NCBI RefSeq assembly: GCF_051175385.1
Contig: NZ_CP195106.1
Location: forward strand, 1,922,001-1,986,000
Direction of reading: 5' to 3'
Origin: Tundrisphaera lichenicola
Lineage (GTDB): Bacteria > Planctomycetota > Planctomycetia > Isosphaerales > Isosphaeraceae
Length of the DNA stretch: 64,000 nucleotides
The notes beneath the pieces are model-generated. The model worked only from the letters and a program-made list of their open reading frames with translations. It had not been told where the DNA came from and ran no database searches. Numbering within the stretch: the first letter of the stretch is position 1; every line of letters begins with the position of its first letter. This document shows, one piece after another, positions 9,470 through 18,323 of this stretch. The translations under genes and the position numbers were made by a program.

Positions 9470-10600
9470 ATGCACACATCACATTTTAGACGAGTCAGAG
9501 CAGGCTTCACGCTCATTGAATTGCTGGTCGTGATCGCGATCATCGCGGTCCTGATCGCCCTGCTGCTGCCGGCGGTGCAGGCGGCACGAGAGGCGGCCCG
9601 CCGAACCCAGTGCGTCAACAATCTGAAGCAAATCGGCCTGGCGATGGCGAATTATGTCGACACCGTCGGCACTTATCCCCCCGGCGGTATCACCCTGAAT
9701 GGCGATCCATGGGCCGCCGGTGCTAACTCGCTCAGCTGGCGAGCCTTGATCTTGCCGCAGATCGAGCAGAACAACACGTATAACGCGATCAACTTCAGCG
9801 TGAACGCGAACAATGGAGGTGCGGCGGCGGCCGCCATGTACACCGCCTACACACTCACGTTCAACTCGTTCCTCTGCCCCTCGGACGGAGAGAATCAGGG
9901 CGGCAAACTCCCCAACGGGCAGGTCCCCGGCGGCAATCCCAAGGGTCAGTTCTGCAACCAGGTGACCGACATCAATACGGGCCAGGTCACGGCCTGGACC
10001 CCGGTGTCGAACTACGCGGGGAGCTTCGGCGACAATTATTGCGGCGGCGTGCTCTGCGGCAACCTCCCCTGGGAGACCCCGTGGAACGGCAGCCCTGCCG
10101 TCGGCCAGCCTAGAATTGGGTGGAACGGCTACTGGGGGACGAACTTCGGGCCGCCCGACGGATTCACCAAGGGTGCCGGTAGCATGCGTGGTTTCTTCGA
10201 CTATCGTCTCACCCAGGCCCCGCCGACCATCGCCAGCGTGACCGATGGCACGAGCAACACGGTCATCGTCGGCGAGATGATGCCGAGCCGGGCGGCCGAC
10301 AGCAACTTCTGGTTCCAGAATGGCGGCCTGGCCGGGATGACGGTCCCCGTCGGCTGGAATAGCAACACGGTCGATCCCAGCAGCTCTAATTGCAACAACA
10401 ACTGGCAGGGTGCTTCGGCTCCCCTCGGTTGCCGATTCGGTGCCGCAGCCAAGGGTTTCGTGAGCCTCCACCCCGGCGGGGCTAACTTCGCCTTCGCTGA
10501 CGGCTCGGTTCACTTCCTCAAGAAGAGCATCAATATGGCCACCTACTGCGCCCTCGGCAGCCGAAATGGCGGCGAAGTCATCTCGGCCGACCAGTACTGA
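9470..10600 (+). CDS. DUF1559 type II pseudopilin (H-x9-DG protein)
   Basis: A 376-residue prepilin-like protein. The class III signal (RRVRAGFTLIELLVVIAI) would be cut by a PilD-type peptidase between G and F, leaving a long hydrophobic helix that continues to AVQAAREAARR. The DUF1559 domain follows and ends with the H-x9-DG motif (HPGG then FADGSVHF). These proteins are greatly expanded in Planctomycetes and are thought to assemble into secretion or surface pseudopili. AAGAAGGA precedes the ATG. A hairpin follows the stop codon, and two related lipoprotein genes lie downstream. Confidence 0.93.
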   Translation: MHTSHFRRVRAGFTLIELLVVIAIIAVLIALLLPAVQAAREAARRTQCVNNLKQIGLAMANYVDTVGTYPPGGITLNGDPWAAGANSLSWRALILPQIEQNNTYNAINFSVNANNGGAAAAAMYTAYTLTFNSFLCPSDGENQGGKLPNGQVPGGNPKGQFCNQVTDINTGQVTAWTPVSNYAGSFGDNYCGGVLCGNLPWETPWNGSPAVGQPRIGWNGYWGTNFGPPDGFTKGAGSMRGFFDYRLTQAPPTIASVTDGTSNTVIVGEMMPSRAADSNFWFQNGGLAGMTVPVGWNSNTVDPSSSNCNNNWQGASAPLGCRFGAAAKGFVSLHPGGANFAFADGSVHFLKKSINMATYCALGSRNGGEVISADQY

Positions 10601-10617
10601 GCCATCCTCCAGCGGTA

Positions 10618-10647
10618 CTCGGGAGGAGCGTCGTTCGCCCTCCCGAG
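10618..10647 (+). terminator. Hairpin after the pseudopilin gene
   Basis: A perfect 9-bp stem (CTCGGGAGG with CCTCCCGAG) and 12-base loop begin 17 bases after the stop codon. There is no U-tract, so termination could be partial, or the hairpin could stabilise the mRNA. Confidence 0.45.
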
Positions 10648-10932
10648 AGTTCCCGTTCCCCGGGTTCTCCTCCATGTTTTGCGACTGCGGAACCTGGATA
10701 TTTCGAGGGTCGATGGAGTCGATCGGATCGAGGAAAAGTGGAGTCGCATCGGTGACTCTCACATCTACTCTCGATCCGTGGGCTCGTTGACATTACCACC
10801 CCGACGCCCGTTCGCAACGCATCCCGATCAATTTCGCGGGAGTCATCGGGGATAACTGATTCGCCTTGCCGGGGCCTAGGCATTCAACCCGGGCATCCGG
10901 CTCTCAGCCTTCAATTCAGGATAATCGAAGCC

Positions 10933-11412
10933 ATGATCACGCAAAATCATCCGGGATTTCGGCCCGCTTTTCTCGCCTCATTGTCATTCTTCGCTTGCCT
11001 CGGTTGTGGAGACGACACCGATCTGGGCAAACGTTATCCCGTGAAGGGGATGGTGATATTCAAGCAAGAGCCGGTCAAGGCCGGTACGATCAATTTCATC
11101 CCGACCAGTCCCGACGGACGGCCCGCTTCGGGAGAAATCGTGGATGGTTACTATACGCTCACGACCCTGGCTCCGAACGATGGGGCACTCCCCGGGAAAT
11201 ACAAGGTGACCGTGGTCTCCAAGGTGGTCGACACCAAGGAGATGGAGGCCATCGCCAAGGGCGGCCAGTTTCACCACGACAAGACATTCCTCAAGGCCAC
11301 CAAGAACGCCAAGTCGCTCGTCCCTTCCAAGTACAGCCTCGCGGACACCTCGGGGCTGGAGAAGGAAGTCAAGGAAGAGTCCAACAAGATCGACTTCGAA
11401 CTGACCGAATGA
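10933..11412 (+). CDS. Lipoprotein with transthyretin-like domain
   Basis: A 159-residue protein with an N-terminal signal ending in a lipobox-like CLGC (Cys25). A small beta domain follows, of the carboxypeptidase-regulatory/transthyretin-like kind common in planctomycete lipoproteins: YPVKGMVIFKQEPVKAGTINF, then SGEIVDGYYTL and PGKYKVTVVS. It resembles the next gene along its whole length, so the two look like tandem paralogues. It sits about 330 bases after the pseudopilin; such lipoproteins often follow DUF1559 genes. Role unknown, probably envelope. Confidence 0.75.
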   Translation: MITQNHPGFRPAFLASLSFFACLGCGDDTDLGKRYPVKGMVIFKQEPVKAGTINFIPTSPDGRPASGEIVDGYYTLTTLAPNDGALPGKYKVTVVSKVVDTKEMEAIAKGGQFHHDKTFLKATKNAKSLVPSKYSLADTSGLEKEVKEESNKIDFELTE

Positions 11413-11477
11413 GTCCGGACCGTCCCTAGGACCGAAGGCTTGGCCCCCATCCCACGGACACCTTCAGGTACTCATTC

Positions 11478-11960
11478 ATGGATCGATCGATCCGCTCCGG
11501 CCTTCCACTCCTCGCCCTCGCAGTATCGATCGCCTTCTCCGGGTGCCCTGCGGAGTATGAGGAACTCGAGCAAGTCCTGACGGTCTCGGGGACCGTAACC
11601 TATCGGGACAAACCGGTGAAACTGGGCGCGATCCACTTCTTGCCGACCCAGTTCGGAGGGATCCCGGCCTCTGGCAGGATCGTCGACGGGGAGATCCAGG
11701 AAGTTTACTCAAACTCTCCGGGTGATGGGATCAAGCCTGGGAAATACCGGATCTCCATCTCGGCTTACAACGAAGAATTCCTGAAGACGACGAAAGCGAG
11801 GGATTTCCAGGGGCCTGAAATCGAGGATGTCACGAAAGGTGCGGACATCCTCAAAGACAGCAAGCTGATCCCCACTCGCTACAGCAACTCGCTGGAGTCG
11901 GGCCTGATCGAGGAGATTTCCCGGAATCATCACAGGCTCGACCTCAAGCTGGTCGATTGA
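11478..11960 (+). CDS. Lipoprotein with transthyretin-like domain (paralogue)
   Basis: A 160-residue lipoprotein with a good lipobox (FSGC, Cys23). Its domain matches the preceding gene position by position: VSGTVTYRDKPVKLGAIHFLP, then SGRIVDGEIQEV and PGKYRISISAYN, and a C-terminal block in which a charged linker leads to IPTRYSNSLESGL. The gap to the previous gene is 65 bases, so they probably form a transcription unit. Function unknown. It ends facing the DUF1501 gene of cassette 2. Confidence 0.75.
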   Translation: MDRSIRSGLPLLALAVSIAFSGCPAEYEELEQVLTVSGTVTYRDKPVKLGAIHFLPTQFGGIPASGRIVDGEIQEVYSNSPGDGIKPGKYRISISAYNEEFLKTTKARDFQGPEIEDVTKGADILKDSKLIPTRYSNSLESGLIEEISRNHHRLDLKLVD

Positions 11961-11974
11961 TCCACCGAACGGCA

Positions 11975-12002
11975 CGACCCCGGCGTTAAACCGCAGGGGT
12001 CG
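11975..12002. terminator. Weak hairpin between convergent genes
   Basis: CGACCCC and GGGGTCG form a 7-bp stem with a 14-base loop over the junction of the lipoprotein gene and the convergent DUF1501 gene. It has no U-tract on either side. Confidence 0.3.
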
Positions 12003-13449
12003 ATGCCAGGATCTCCCGGACGACCCGGGCCGAGTGGCCATCGGTCAGGCGCTGTTCTCGACCGTTGGCGTGGTAAACCAGTTGCTCGTGATCAAGCCCG
12101 AGCAAATGCAGGACGGTAGCCTGAAAGTCGTTGGGTGTCACCACATTTTCGACGGCCCGATGGCCCACTTCATCCGTGGCCCCGAAGGTCATGCCCCCCT
12201 TGATCCCCCCGCCAGCCATCCAGATCGAGAAACCCTGCCCGTTGTGGTCGCGACCGGCCGAATCGTCCAGGGTCCCCTCGCTCACCGGAAGTCGTCCGAT
12301 CTCGCCGCCCCAGTGGACCAAGGTCGTGTCAAGTAGGCCTCGTTGCTTCAGATCTTTAACCAGCGCGGCGGCGGGTCGATCGGTCCTCCGGCAGATGCCA
12401 GGGAGCGATGTCTTGATCGAGCTGTGGTTGTCCCAGGGCTGTCCGCCGAGGAAGAGCTGGACGAACCGGACCCCTCGCTCGACCAGTCTCCGGGCGATTA
12501 AACAACGGGTCCCGTACTCGCGTGTCTCGTCCTGATCGAGACCGTAGAGTTTCTTGATGTATTCGGGCTCGTTCGAGACGTCGAGAGCCTCCTTGGCGGC
12601 GGTCTGCATCCCGGCGGCCAGTTCGTAGGTCTTGATCCGAGCTTCGAGGTCGGCCTCGCCCGGATGCCGCTCCAGGTGGCTTCGGTTGAGACGATCGAGG
12701 AACGCCAGGTTCCTCGCCTGGACCTCGCCTCGGAGTTGTGGAGGGGCGTCGAGGTTCAGGATCCTCGGCTCCTGGGGGCGGAGGACCGTCCCCTGGTAGA
12801 GCGGCGGCAGGAACCCGCTTTCCCAGTTGTGCGTCCCGTCGACCGGATGCCCTCCCGGGTCGGACAGGACCATGTAAGCGGGCAGTTCCCGCGACTCGCT
12901 CCCGAGTGCGTAGGTGATCCAGCTTCCCAGGGTGGGACGGCCCGTGACCCCGGCGACTCCCCCGTGGAAATAGCGGATCGAGACCTCGTGGCCGTTGTGC
13001 CCGGTGTGCATGGATCGGAGGACGCAGAGGTCGTCCGCGATCCCCGCGATCTCGGGAAGCAACTCCGAGACCTCGGTCCCGGATTGGCCATGCTTGGCGA
13101 ACTTGAACGGCGAGCCGAGTAACTTCTTGCTGGCCCGATTCACGAAGCTGAACTGGACATCACCCCCGTACTCGGTCCCGTGGTGCTTGGTCAACTCGGG
13201 CTTGGGATCGAGGAGGTCGACATGGGACGGCCCGCCGTGCATGAACAGCGAGATCATCGCGGTGGCCTGTGGCGTCGACGGTGGCCGACGAGGGCTGAGG
13301 TCCAGCGGGAGGTTCTCGCCGGGCTTCTTGGGCGTGTCGGCCAGCAGTCCGTCCGCGTGCAGGAGGTGGGCGAGGGCGAAGGCACCGACCCCGAAGGCGG
13401 AGTTCGCCAGGAGGTCCCGCCGACTCGGATGCTTGGGATCAGTCGACAT
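11986..13449 (-). CDS. DUF1501 (sulfatase-fold) protein, cassette 2
   Basis: A 487-residue Tat-type protein (SRRDLLANSAFGVGAFA). It shows MISLFMHGGPSHVDLLD, RRLVERGVRFVQLFLGGQPWDNH, HWGGEIGRLPVSEG and GRDHNGQGFSIWMAGGGIKGG, which are the conserved DUF1501 blocks. The ATG lies inside the last codons of the upstream PSCyt1 gene (11-base overlap) without its own clear Shine-Dalgarno sequence, which suggests translational coupling. It is closer to the cassette 3 DUF1501 protein than to cassette 1 in these motifs. Confidence 0.9.
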   Translation of the reverse strand: MSTDPKHPSRRDLLANSAFGVGAFALAHLLHADGLLADTPKKPGENLPLDLSPRRPPSTPQATAMISLFMHGGPSHVDLLDPKPELTKHHGTEYGGDVQFSFVNRASKKLLGSPFKFAKHGQSGTEVSELLPEIAGIADDLCVLRSMHTGHNGHEVSIRYFHGGVAGVTGRPTLGSWITYALGSESRELPAYMVLSDPGGHPVDGTHNWESGFLPPLYQGTVLRPQEPRILNLDAPPQLRGEVQARNLAFLDRLNRSHLERHPGEADLEARIKTYELAAGMQTAAKEALDVSNEPEYIKKLYGLDQDETREYGTRCLIARRLVERGVRFVQLFLGGQPWDNHSSIKTSLPGICRRTDRPAAALVKDLKQRGLLDTTLVHWGGEIGRLPVSEGTLDDSAGRDHNGQGFSIWMAGGGIKGGMTFGATDEVGHRAVENVVTPNDFQATVLHLLGLDHEQLVYHANGREQRLTDGHSARVVREILASTPAV

Positions 13450-16048
13450 AGAGGAACTCGTTCGAGCTGAGGAGTTGCTGACAGAGCTGGGTCAGTGCCG
13501 CCAGTTCCTTCCCGTTGGCGGGAGCGTCGAGCCCCGGGCCGGTCAGGTGCTGGTCGACAAACGAGCAAGCCGCATCCAGTTCGTCGGTGGTGATCGGGCG
13601 CTGGTAGGCGAGCAACCAGGCCTGCGCGATCATCTTCGGGAGCGTGGAACCCTTCGGCCCTCTGTATTCTGCGGTCGACCAGGCGAAGGCCGAGGCCGGA
13701 CCCAGGTCGAGACCGCTGGGAGTCTCGGCGATCAGTCGCTCGGCCATCGCCTTCGACTGGCCCAGGATGAAGTCGCTATTCATCAGCATCAATGACTGAG
13801 GTGCCGAGGTCGAGGCCGTCCGCCGGTCGCAGTTCACCGCCATCACCGGGAGGTCGAAGGCCGCCAGCAGGGAGACCGGGCGGGTCCGCTTCACCTCCAG
13901 ATAGACGCTCCGGCGTGTGGAATCTCCCGCGGGCATCACCTGCCCGACGGTATCCTCGGCCACGCTCACGGCGGGACCGAGGGCGGTCCGGTCGAGCTTC
14001 CCGCTCACGGCAAGCATCCGATCCCGGATCACTTCGGCGTCGAGCCGACGAACCGGGTAGTGACTCAGCAAGGTATTCTCGACATCCACCGAATCCGCGC
14101 CCGGGTCGCGTCTCGAAGACTGCCGGTAGGCAACCGATCTCATGATCAGTCGGTGCATCTGCTTGAGGCTCCAGCCCCGACCGACGAGTTCGGAGGCCAG
14201 CCAGTCGAGCAACTCGGGATGACTGGGCCTCCCCCCCAGGACGCCGAAGTCGCCCGGCGTATCCACGAGTCCCCGACCGAAATGGTGGAGCCAAATCCGA
14301 TTGGCGACGACTCGACCGACCATCGGATGCCGTCCATCAACCAGGTGCCTGGCATAGGCCAATCGCCGACCGGACGAGGGCAGGGCGGGGTCATCCGACG
14401 CGACCTCGAATCGTTCCCCTTCAGGGCTCGCGATGGTCAGGTCGCCGGGATTGACCGCCTCGGTTGGCCGTCGATAGTCACCCCGGTGGAAGATCTTCGT
14501 CTCCGGCAGGATGCCCGGCACTTCGTCGAGGACGCTTACGAAGTCCTCGAAAGGCTTCTCGCCGACCTTGGCGGCGACCGCGGCCTGATCCTTCTTCAAT
14601 TCCTCGGCAGAAGCGGCGTCGTACTGATAGAGGACGCCGGGGCTCAGGTTCGCGCTGGGGTTGGCCGCGAGCAAGGCTTTTTGCTCGTCGGTCCTGTCTT
14701 TGTCCGGCGTCTCGAACGCCGCCTTGAGCACGGGGCGTTGCTCCTCCGGGAACTTCGCGAGTTCCTTCTCGAACGCCCGATCCACGAAAATCTTGGTCTT
14801 CTCGGCGAGGGCCTTCGATAGCTCGGCCGCCTCGGCGTCGATCGCGGCCGCCTTGGCCCGATCGGCATCGGTGTAGAGCGAGATTCGTCGCTGCACGGGC
14901 CTTCGCCAGTGTTGCGGGTCGAGCGCCGGTTCCAGGACGGCCCGGAGGCGGAAGTAGTCGGCCTGGGGGATCGGGTCGTATTTGTGGTCGTGGCATTGGG
15001 CACAGGCCACCGTCAGTCCGAGGATCGAGGATCCGAACACCTTGATCGCGTCGGCCACGACCTGGTTGGCGGCCAGGGGCTCGTCGGCCGATCCGGTGGC
15101 GGTCCCGTCCGGGGCCATCTTCAGGAACCCGGTGGCGGCCAGGGTTTCGGCCTGATCGGGCGTCAGGTTCGTCCAGGGCCGGGGGACCATCTCGTCGGCG
15201 GCGAGCTGCTCGATGAGGAAGCGGTCGAGCGGCTTATCCGAGTTGATCGCCTTGATGACGTAGTCGCGATATTTATAAGCGTGGGGACGAGGGGTGTCGT
15301 CGGAACCATTCCCTTCCGAATCGGCGTAACCCGCCACGTCGAGCCAGTGACGTCCCCATCGCTCTCCATAGTGGGGAGATTCCAGCAGCCGGTCGATCAT
15401 CCGTTCATAGGCATCGGGCGAATCGTCGTTGACGAACGCCTCGACCTCCGCCCATGTCGGTGGGAGACCGGTCAGGTCGGCGCTGGCCCGGCGGATCAGG
15501 GTGGATCGATCGGCCTCGGGCGCGAAGGTCAGGCCGCGCTCCTTGAGCTTGATCAGCAGGAAGGCATCGATCGGCGAGCGGATCGGATCGGATGGGAGGC
15601 ACGTGGGAGGCTCGGGATGCAGGACCAGCTGGAAGGCCCAGAAGGCACGCTCCTCGGCGGTGATCCCCAGGCCGGGCGGCAAGCTCTCGGGCTCCTCCCG
15701 AGCGGTCGATGCCCCCGAGGCTATCCAGCGCTCGATCACGGCCACCTGATCTTTCGGGACCTTCTTCTCGCCCGGGGGCATCTCGCCTTCGCGGATGCGC
15801 TCCAGCAGGAGGCTCTCGACCGGCTGGCCCGCGACCAGGGCCGGCCCGCTCTCGCCACCATGCTCGGCCGTACGTTTGAGCCGCAAGTCGAGCATTCCCT
15901 TGGGCTTGTCGCCCGCGCCGTGGCAATCCAGGCAATAAGCCTTGAGGATCGGCCGGACGTCACGCTCGAACGTCAAAGGGTCGTCGGCCCGAGCCGCCAT
16001 CGAGGGCAGGAACAGCAGTGCGACCAGGGACGCCCTCAAGATGTTCAT
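13439..16048 (-). CDS. PSCyt1/DUF1549/DUF1553 cytochrome-like protein, cassette 2
   Basis: An 869-residue exported protein. The signal peptide ends near ARA-DDP. The PSCyt1 domain has CLDCH at residues 39-43, DUF1549 carries CAQCH from residue 349, and DUF1553 ends the protein (HPMVGRVVANRIWLHHFGRG, RRTASTSAPQSLMLMNSDF). The start at 16048 is chosen because the signal peptide begins there and the upstream frame is not exported-like. In place of the long beta-rich insert of cassette 1, a shorter, charged, Lys/Ala/Glu-rich helical segment lies near residues 400-500. It overlaps the downstream DUF1501 gene by 11 bases. Confidence 0.9.
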   Translation of the reverse strand: MNILRASLVALLFLPSMAARADDPLTFERDVRPILKAYCLDCHGAGDKPKGMLDLRLKRTAEHGGESGPALVAGQPVESLLLERIREGEMPPGEKKVPKDQVAVIERWIASGASTAREEPESLPPGLGITAEERAFWAFQLVLHPEPPTCLPSDPIRSPIDAFLLIKLKERGLTFAPEADRSTLIRRASADLTGLPPTWAEVEAFVNDDSPDAYERMIDRLLESPHYGERWGRHWLDVAGYADSEGNGSDDTPRPHAYKYRDYVIKAINSDKPLDRFLIEQLAADEMVPRPWTNLTPDQAETLAATGFLKMAPDGTATGSADEPLAANQVVADAIKVFGSSILGLTVACAQCHDHKYDPIPQADYFRLRAVLEPALDPQHWRRPVQRRISLYTDADRAKAAAIDAEAAELSKALAEKTKIFVDRAFEKELAKFPEEQRPVLKAAFETPDKDRTDEQKALLAANPSANLSPGVLYQYDAASAEELKKDQAAVAAKVGEKPFEDFVSVLDEVPGILPETKIFHRGDYRRPTEAVNPGDLTIASPEGERFEVASDDPALPSSGRRLAYARHLVDGRHPMVGRVVANRIWLHHFGRGLVDTPGDFGVLGGRPSHPELLDWLASELVGRGWSLKQMHRLIMRSVAYRQSSRRDPGADSVDVENTLLSHYPVRRLDAEVIRDRMLAVSGKLDRTALGPAVSVAEDTVGQVMPAGDSTRRSVYLEVKRTRPVSLLAAFDLPVMAVNCDRRTASTSAPQSLMLMNSDFILGQSKAMAERLIAETPSGLDLGPASAFAWSTAEYRGPKGSTLPKMIAQAWLLAYQRPITTDELDAACSFVDQHLTGPGLDAPANGKELAALTQLCQQLLSSNEFLYVD

Positions 16049-16625
16049 GATGAACCCTTCCAGGATCGATTCCTCAAGTTGAATTATTGTTGGAAAGAGC
16101 CAGGTTGCACAAGCCCGATCCCTCCCCACTAACGACCCATGAATCATTCGGAATGAAATCCAGTCCGAGAAAACCATGAGGAGGCCACTCGCACATTCGC
16201 GATACTGAATCGAAGGGCGACCCTCAGCGATCGCACGGGTTGTACCGTTACCGGGAGATTATTCGAGTTCTCAGCCCCCGGAATCTTCGACTCAAGCGAC
16301 GACCTCATGGTCTGAGATAGTCAGAACGAAGCCATTGAGCGGCGCGGAACGAAGCCATTGCGCGGCGCGGAACGAAGCCATTGCGCGGCGCGGAACGAAG
16401 CCATTGCACGGCGCGGAACGAAGCCACCTCGCGGAACATGATAGGACGCAAGTTTTTGAACAGAAAAGGTTTGAGAATGACCAAGGTTTTTGGCGGCCAG
16501 GGCGTGAATCTGGTTGAAACCTGGATGAAGCCCTCCCGGAGAGACTTTCGCCGGGATTCCAGGGGTGGTATCGTCCGGTCGAGTGGCGGATTATCTCCGA
16601 GTGTGTCATCCCAGGGACCTTGCCC
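16049..16625. other. Divergent intergenic region with tandem repeats
   Basis: This 577-base region must contain promoters for cassette 2 (minus) and the amidohydrolase (plus). Its only conspicuous structure is the 23-bp tandem repeat listed separately. No gene is supported. Confidence 0.5.
16324..16433. repeat. 23-bp tandem repeat array, copy A
   Basis: Four full 23-base units begin at 16324, 16347, 16370 and 16393, with a partial fifth at 16416. Each starts GAACGAAGCCATTG and ends GCGGCGCG or ACGGCGCG. Units differ at only one or two positions. The same family recurs at 46996-47081. Because 23 is not a multiple of 3, the array reads open in several frames without being a gene. Confidence 0.9.
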
Positions 16626-18323
16626 ATGTTGAGACCCATCCGGTACTGGTGTCTGGGCTTCCTGTCCGTTCTGGCCCCGGCCATGCTCGCGTGCGCAGAG
16701 GACCGGGCCTTCGATCTGGTGATCCGCAACGGTCGGATCGTCGACGGGACTGGGAACCCATGGCGTTGGGGTGACGTGGGGATTCGCGGTAGCCGGATCG
16801 AGGCACTGGGGAGGATCGCCCCGGAGGTTCCGGCCCAAAGGACGATCGACGCCACGGGGAGGGTGGTGGCCCCGGGTTTCATCGACGCCCACTCGCATTC
16901 GGACTGGGTCCTCTTCGAGGACGGGGACGCCCCGGGCAAGATACGCCAGGGGGTGACGACCGAGGTCCTGGGGGAAGATCGATCTGTGGGACCGCATCGG
17001 GGCAAGCTCGCTCCGAAGGTGGTCGAGGTCCAGGGAAAGTCGACGGAATTGACCTCGATCTACGACTATTTTGGAACCCTGGAGCGCTCGGGCGTCGCCG
17101 TCAACGTGGCGACTTATGTCGGGCTCGGGAATGTCTGGCGGTGCGTGATGGGCGACTCCTTCGATCGGCCCACCCCGATGCAACTCGACGAGATGGCGAC
17201 GATCCTCGAAGGGGCGATGCAGGACGGGGCACTCGGGCTCTCGACGATGCTCGCCGCCCCTCAGGAGATGGTGGCGACGACCGATGACCTGGTCTTCCTC
17301 GGCAAGGTCGTCGCCCGCCACGGCGGGATCTTCGCCTCGCACATGAGGAGCGAAGGGCTGGACGTACTCCGGTCGATCCGGGAGGTGATCGAGATCGGCG
17401 AACGCGCCAGTGTCCCGGTGGAGATCACCCACCTGAAGATCGCCGAGAAGACCCTCTGGGGTCGGATGTCCGAGATCGTCGGATTGATCGACGAGGCTCG
17501 GGCACGCGGGGTTGACGTGCAGGCGAACGTCTATCCGTATACCCGAGGCAACAATGATCTGGTGAGCATCCTCCCCCCGTGGGTACACGAAGGGGACCGC
17601 GAAGCATTGCTCGCCAGGCTCAAGGACGCAACGCTCCGCGACAGGATGAAGCGGGAAATCCGCGAGGGTTTGCCGGGCTGGTACAACCACTATCTGGCCG
17701 TCGGGGGCGACTGGTCCCGGATGCTCCTGAGTGCCAATCTGACCGGCCGGAACGACCGATTCGAGGGCCTGACGATGGACGCGATCCTCAAGATTCGCTC
17801 CGAGGGCCGGGCCCCTCAGCCCGACCCGCTCGACGAGATGTTCGACTTCCTCCTCGAAGAAGGGGGCTCGATCTCGACCATCTATGCCCACCACACCGAG
17901 GAAGATATGAACCTAGCCTTGCTCCAGCCCTGGTGCTCGGTCGGCTCGGATGGCTCGGCCCTGGCGATCGAGGGGGCTCTGCGTCGGGGGCATCCCCACC
18001 CGAGGAACTTCGGGACATTCCCGCGCGTCCTGGGCGTCTACGTCCGGGAGCGGCACCTGCTGAGCCTGGAAGACGCCATCCGGAAAATGACCTCGCTCAA
18101 CGCCTCGAAGCTCGGGCTCGTCGATCGGGGGATACTCCGGGTCGGCGCGATGGCCGACGTGACGGTTTTCGACCCAGCCCGCGTGATCGACCATTCCACT
18201 TATGCCGATCCATTCCATTACAATGAAGGGATTGAGCACGTGGTCGTCAATGGGCGGATCGTGCTGGATGGAGGATCGCCCACCGGAGAGAGGCCGGGTC
18301 GGGCACTCCGACGGGGTCGATGA
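16626..18323 (+). CDS. Exported D-aminoacylase-like amidohydrolase
   Basis: A 565-residue amidohydrolase-superfamily enzyme of the N-acyl-D-amino-acid deacylase type, which would release D-amino acids from acylated forms. It has a signal peptide, the small beta domain (DLVIRNGRIVDGTG), the metal-site GFIDAHSHSD (His89, His91), later ITHLKIAEK and YAHHTEEDM, then GSDGSAL and the C-terminal KLGLVDRGILRVGAMADVTVFDP. Many relatives have a cysteine after the TTV-V-G strand; here the segment reads TTEVLGEDRSVG, without Cys. ATG at 16626 follows AGGGA; an in-frame TTG lies 6 bases earlier. The 3' end overlaps the next gene. Confidence 0.85.
   Translation: MLRPIRYWCLGFLSVLAPAMLACAEDRAFDLVIRNGRIVDGTGNPWRWGDVGIRGSRIEALGRIAPEVPAQRTIDATGRVVAPGFIDAHSHSDWVLFEDGDAPGKIRQGVTTEVLGEDRSVGPHRGKLAPKVVEVQGKSTELTSIYDYFGTLERSGVAVNVATYVGLGNVWRCVMGDSFDRPTPMQLDEMATILEGAMQDGALGLSTMLAAPQEMVATTDDLVFLGKVVARHGGIFASHMRSEGLDVLRSIREVIEIGERASVPVEITHLKIAEKTLWGRMSEIVGLIDEARARGVDVQANVYPYTRGNNDLVSILPPWVHEGDREALLARLKDATLRDRMKREIREGLPGWYNHYLAVGGDWSRMLLSANLTGRNDRFEGLTMDAILKIRSEGRAPQPDPLDEMFDFLLEEGGSISTIYAHHTEEDMNLALLQPWCSVGSDGSALAIEGALRRGHPHPRNFGTFPRVLGVYVRERHLLSLEDAIRKMTSLNASKLGLVDRGILRVGAMADVTVFDPARVIDHSTYADPFHYNEGIEHVVVNGRIVLDGGSPTGERPGRALRRGR

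Noticed and set aside
9479..10762. Minus-strand frame of over 400 codons opposite the pseudopilin gene
   Set aside because: It is entirely antisense to a diagnostic DUF1559 gene; length is explained by high GC.
14909..16132. Plus-strand frame of about 400 codons opposite PSCyt1 cassette 2
   Set aside because: Antisense shadow of a gene with CxxCH and DUF1549 motifs; no motif of its own.
16324..16433. CRISPR array
   Set aside because: The 23-base units are directly adjacent with no unique spacers, so this is a plain tandem repeat.
16305..17894. Minus-strand frame covering the tandem repeats and the amidohydrolase
   Set aside because: The 23-bp repeats read open in several frames and the remainder is antisense to the D-aminoacylase-like gene.
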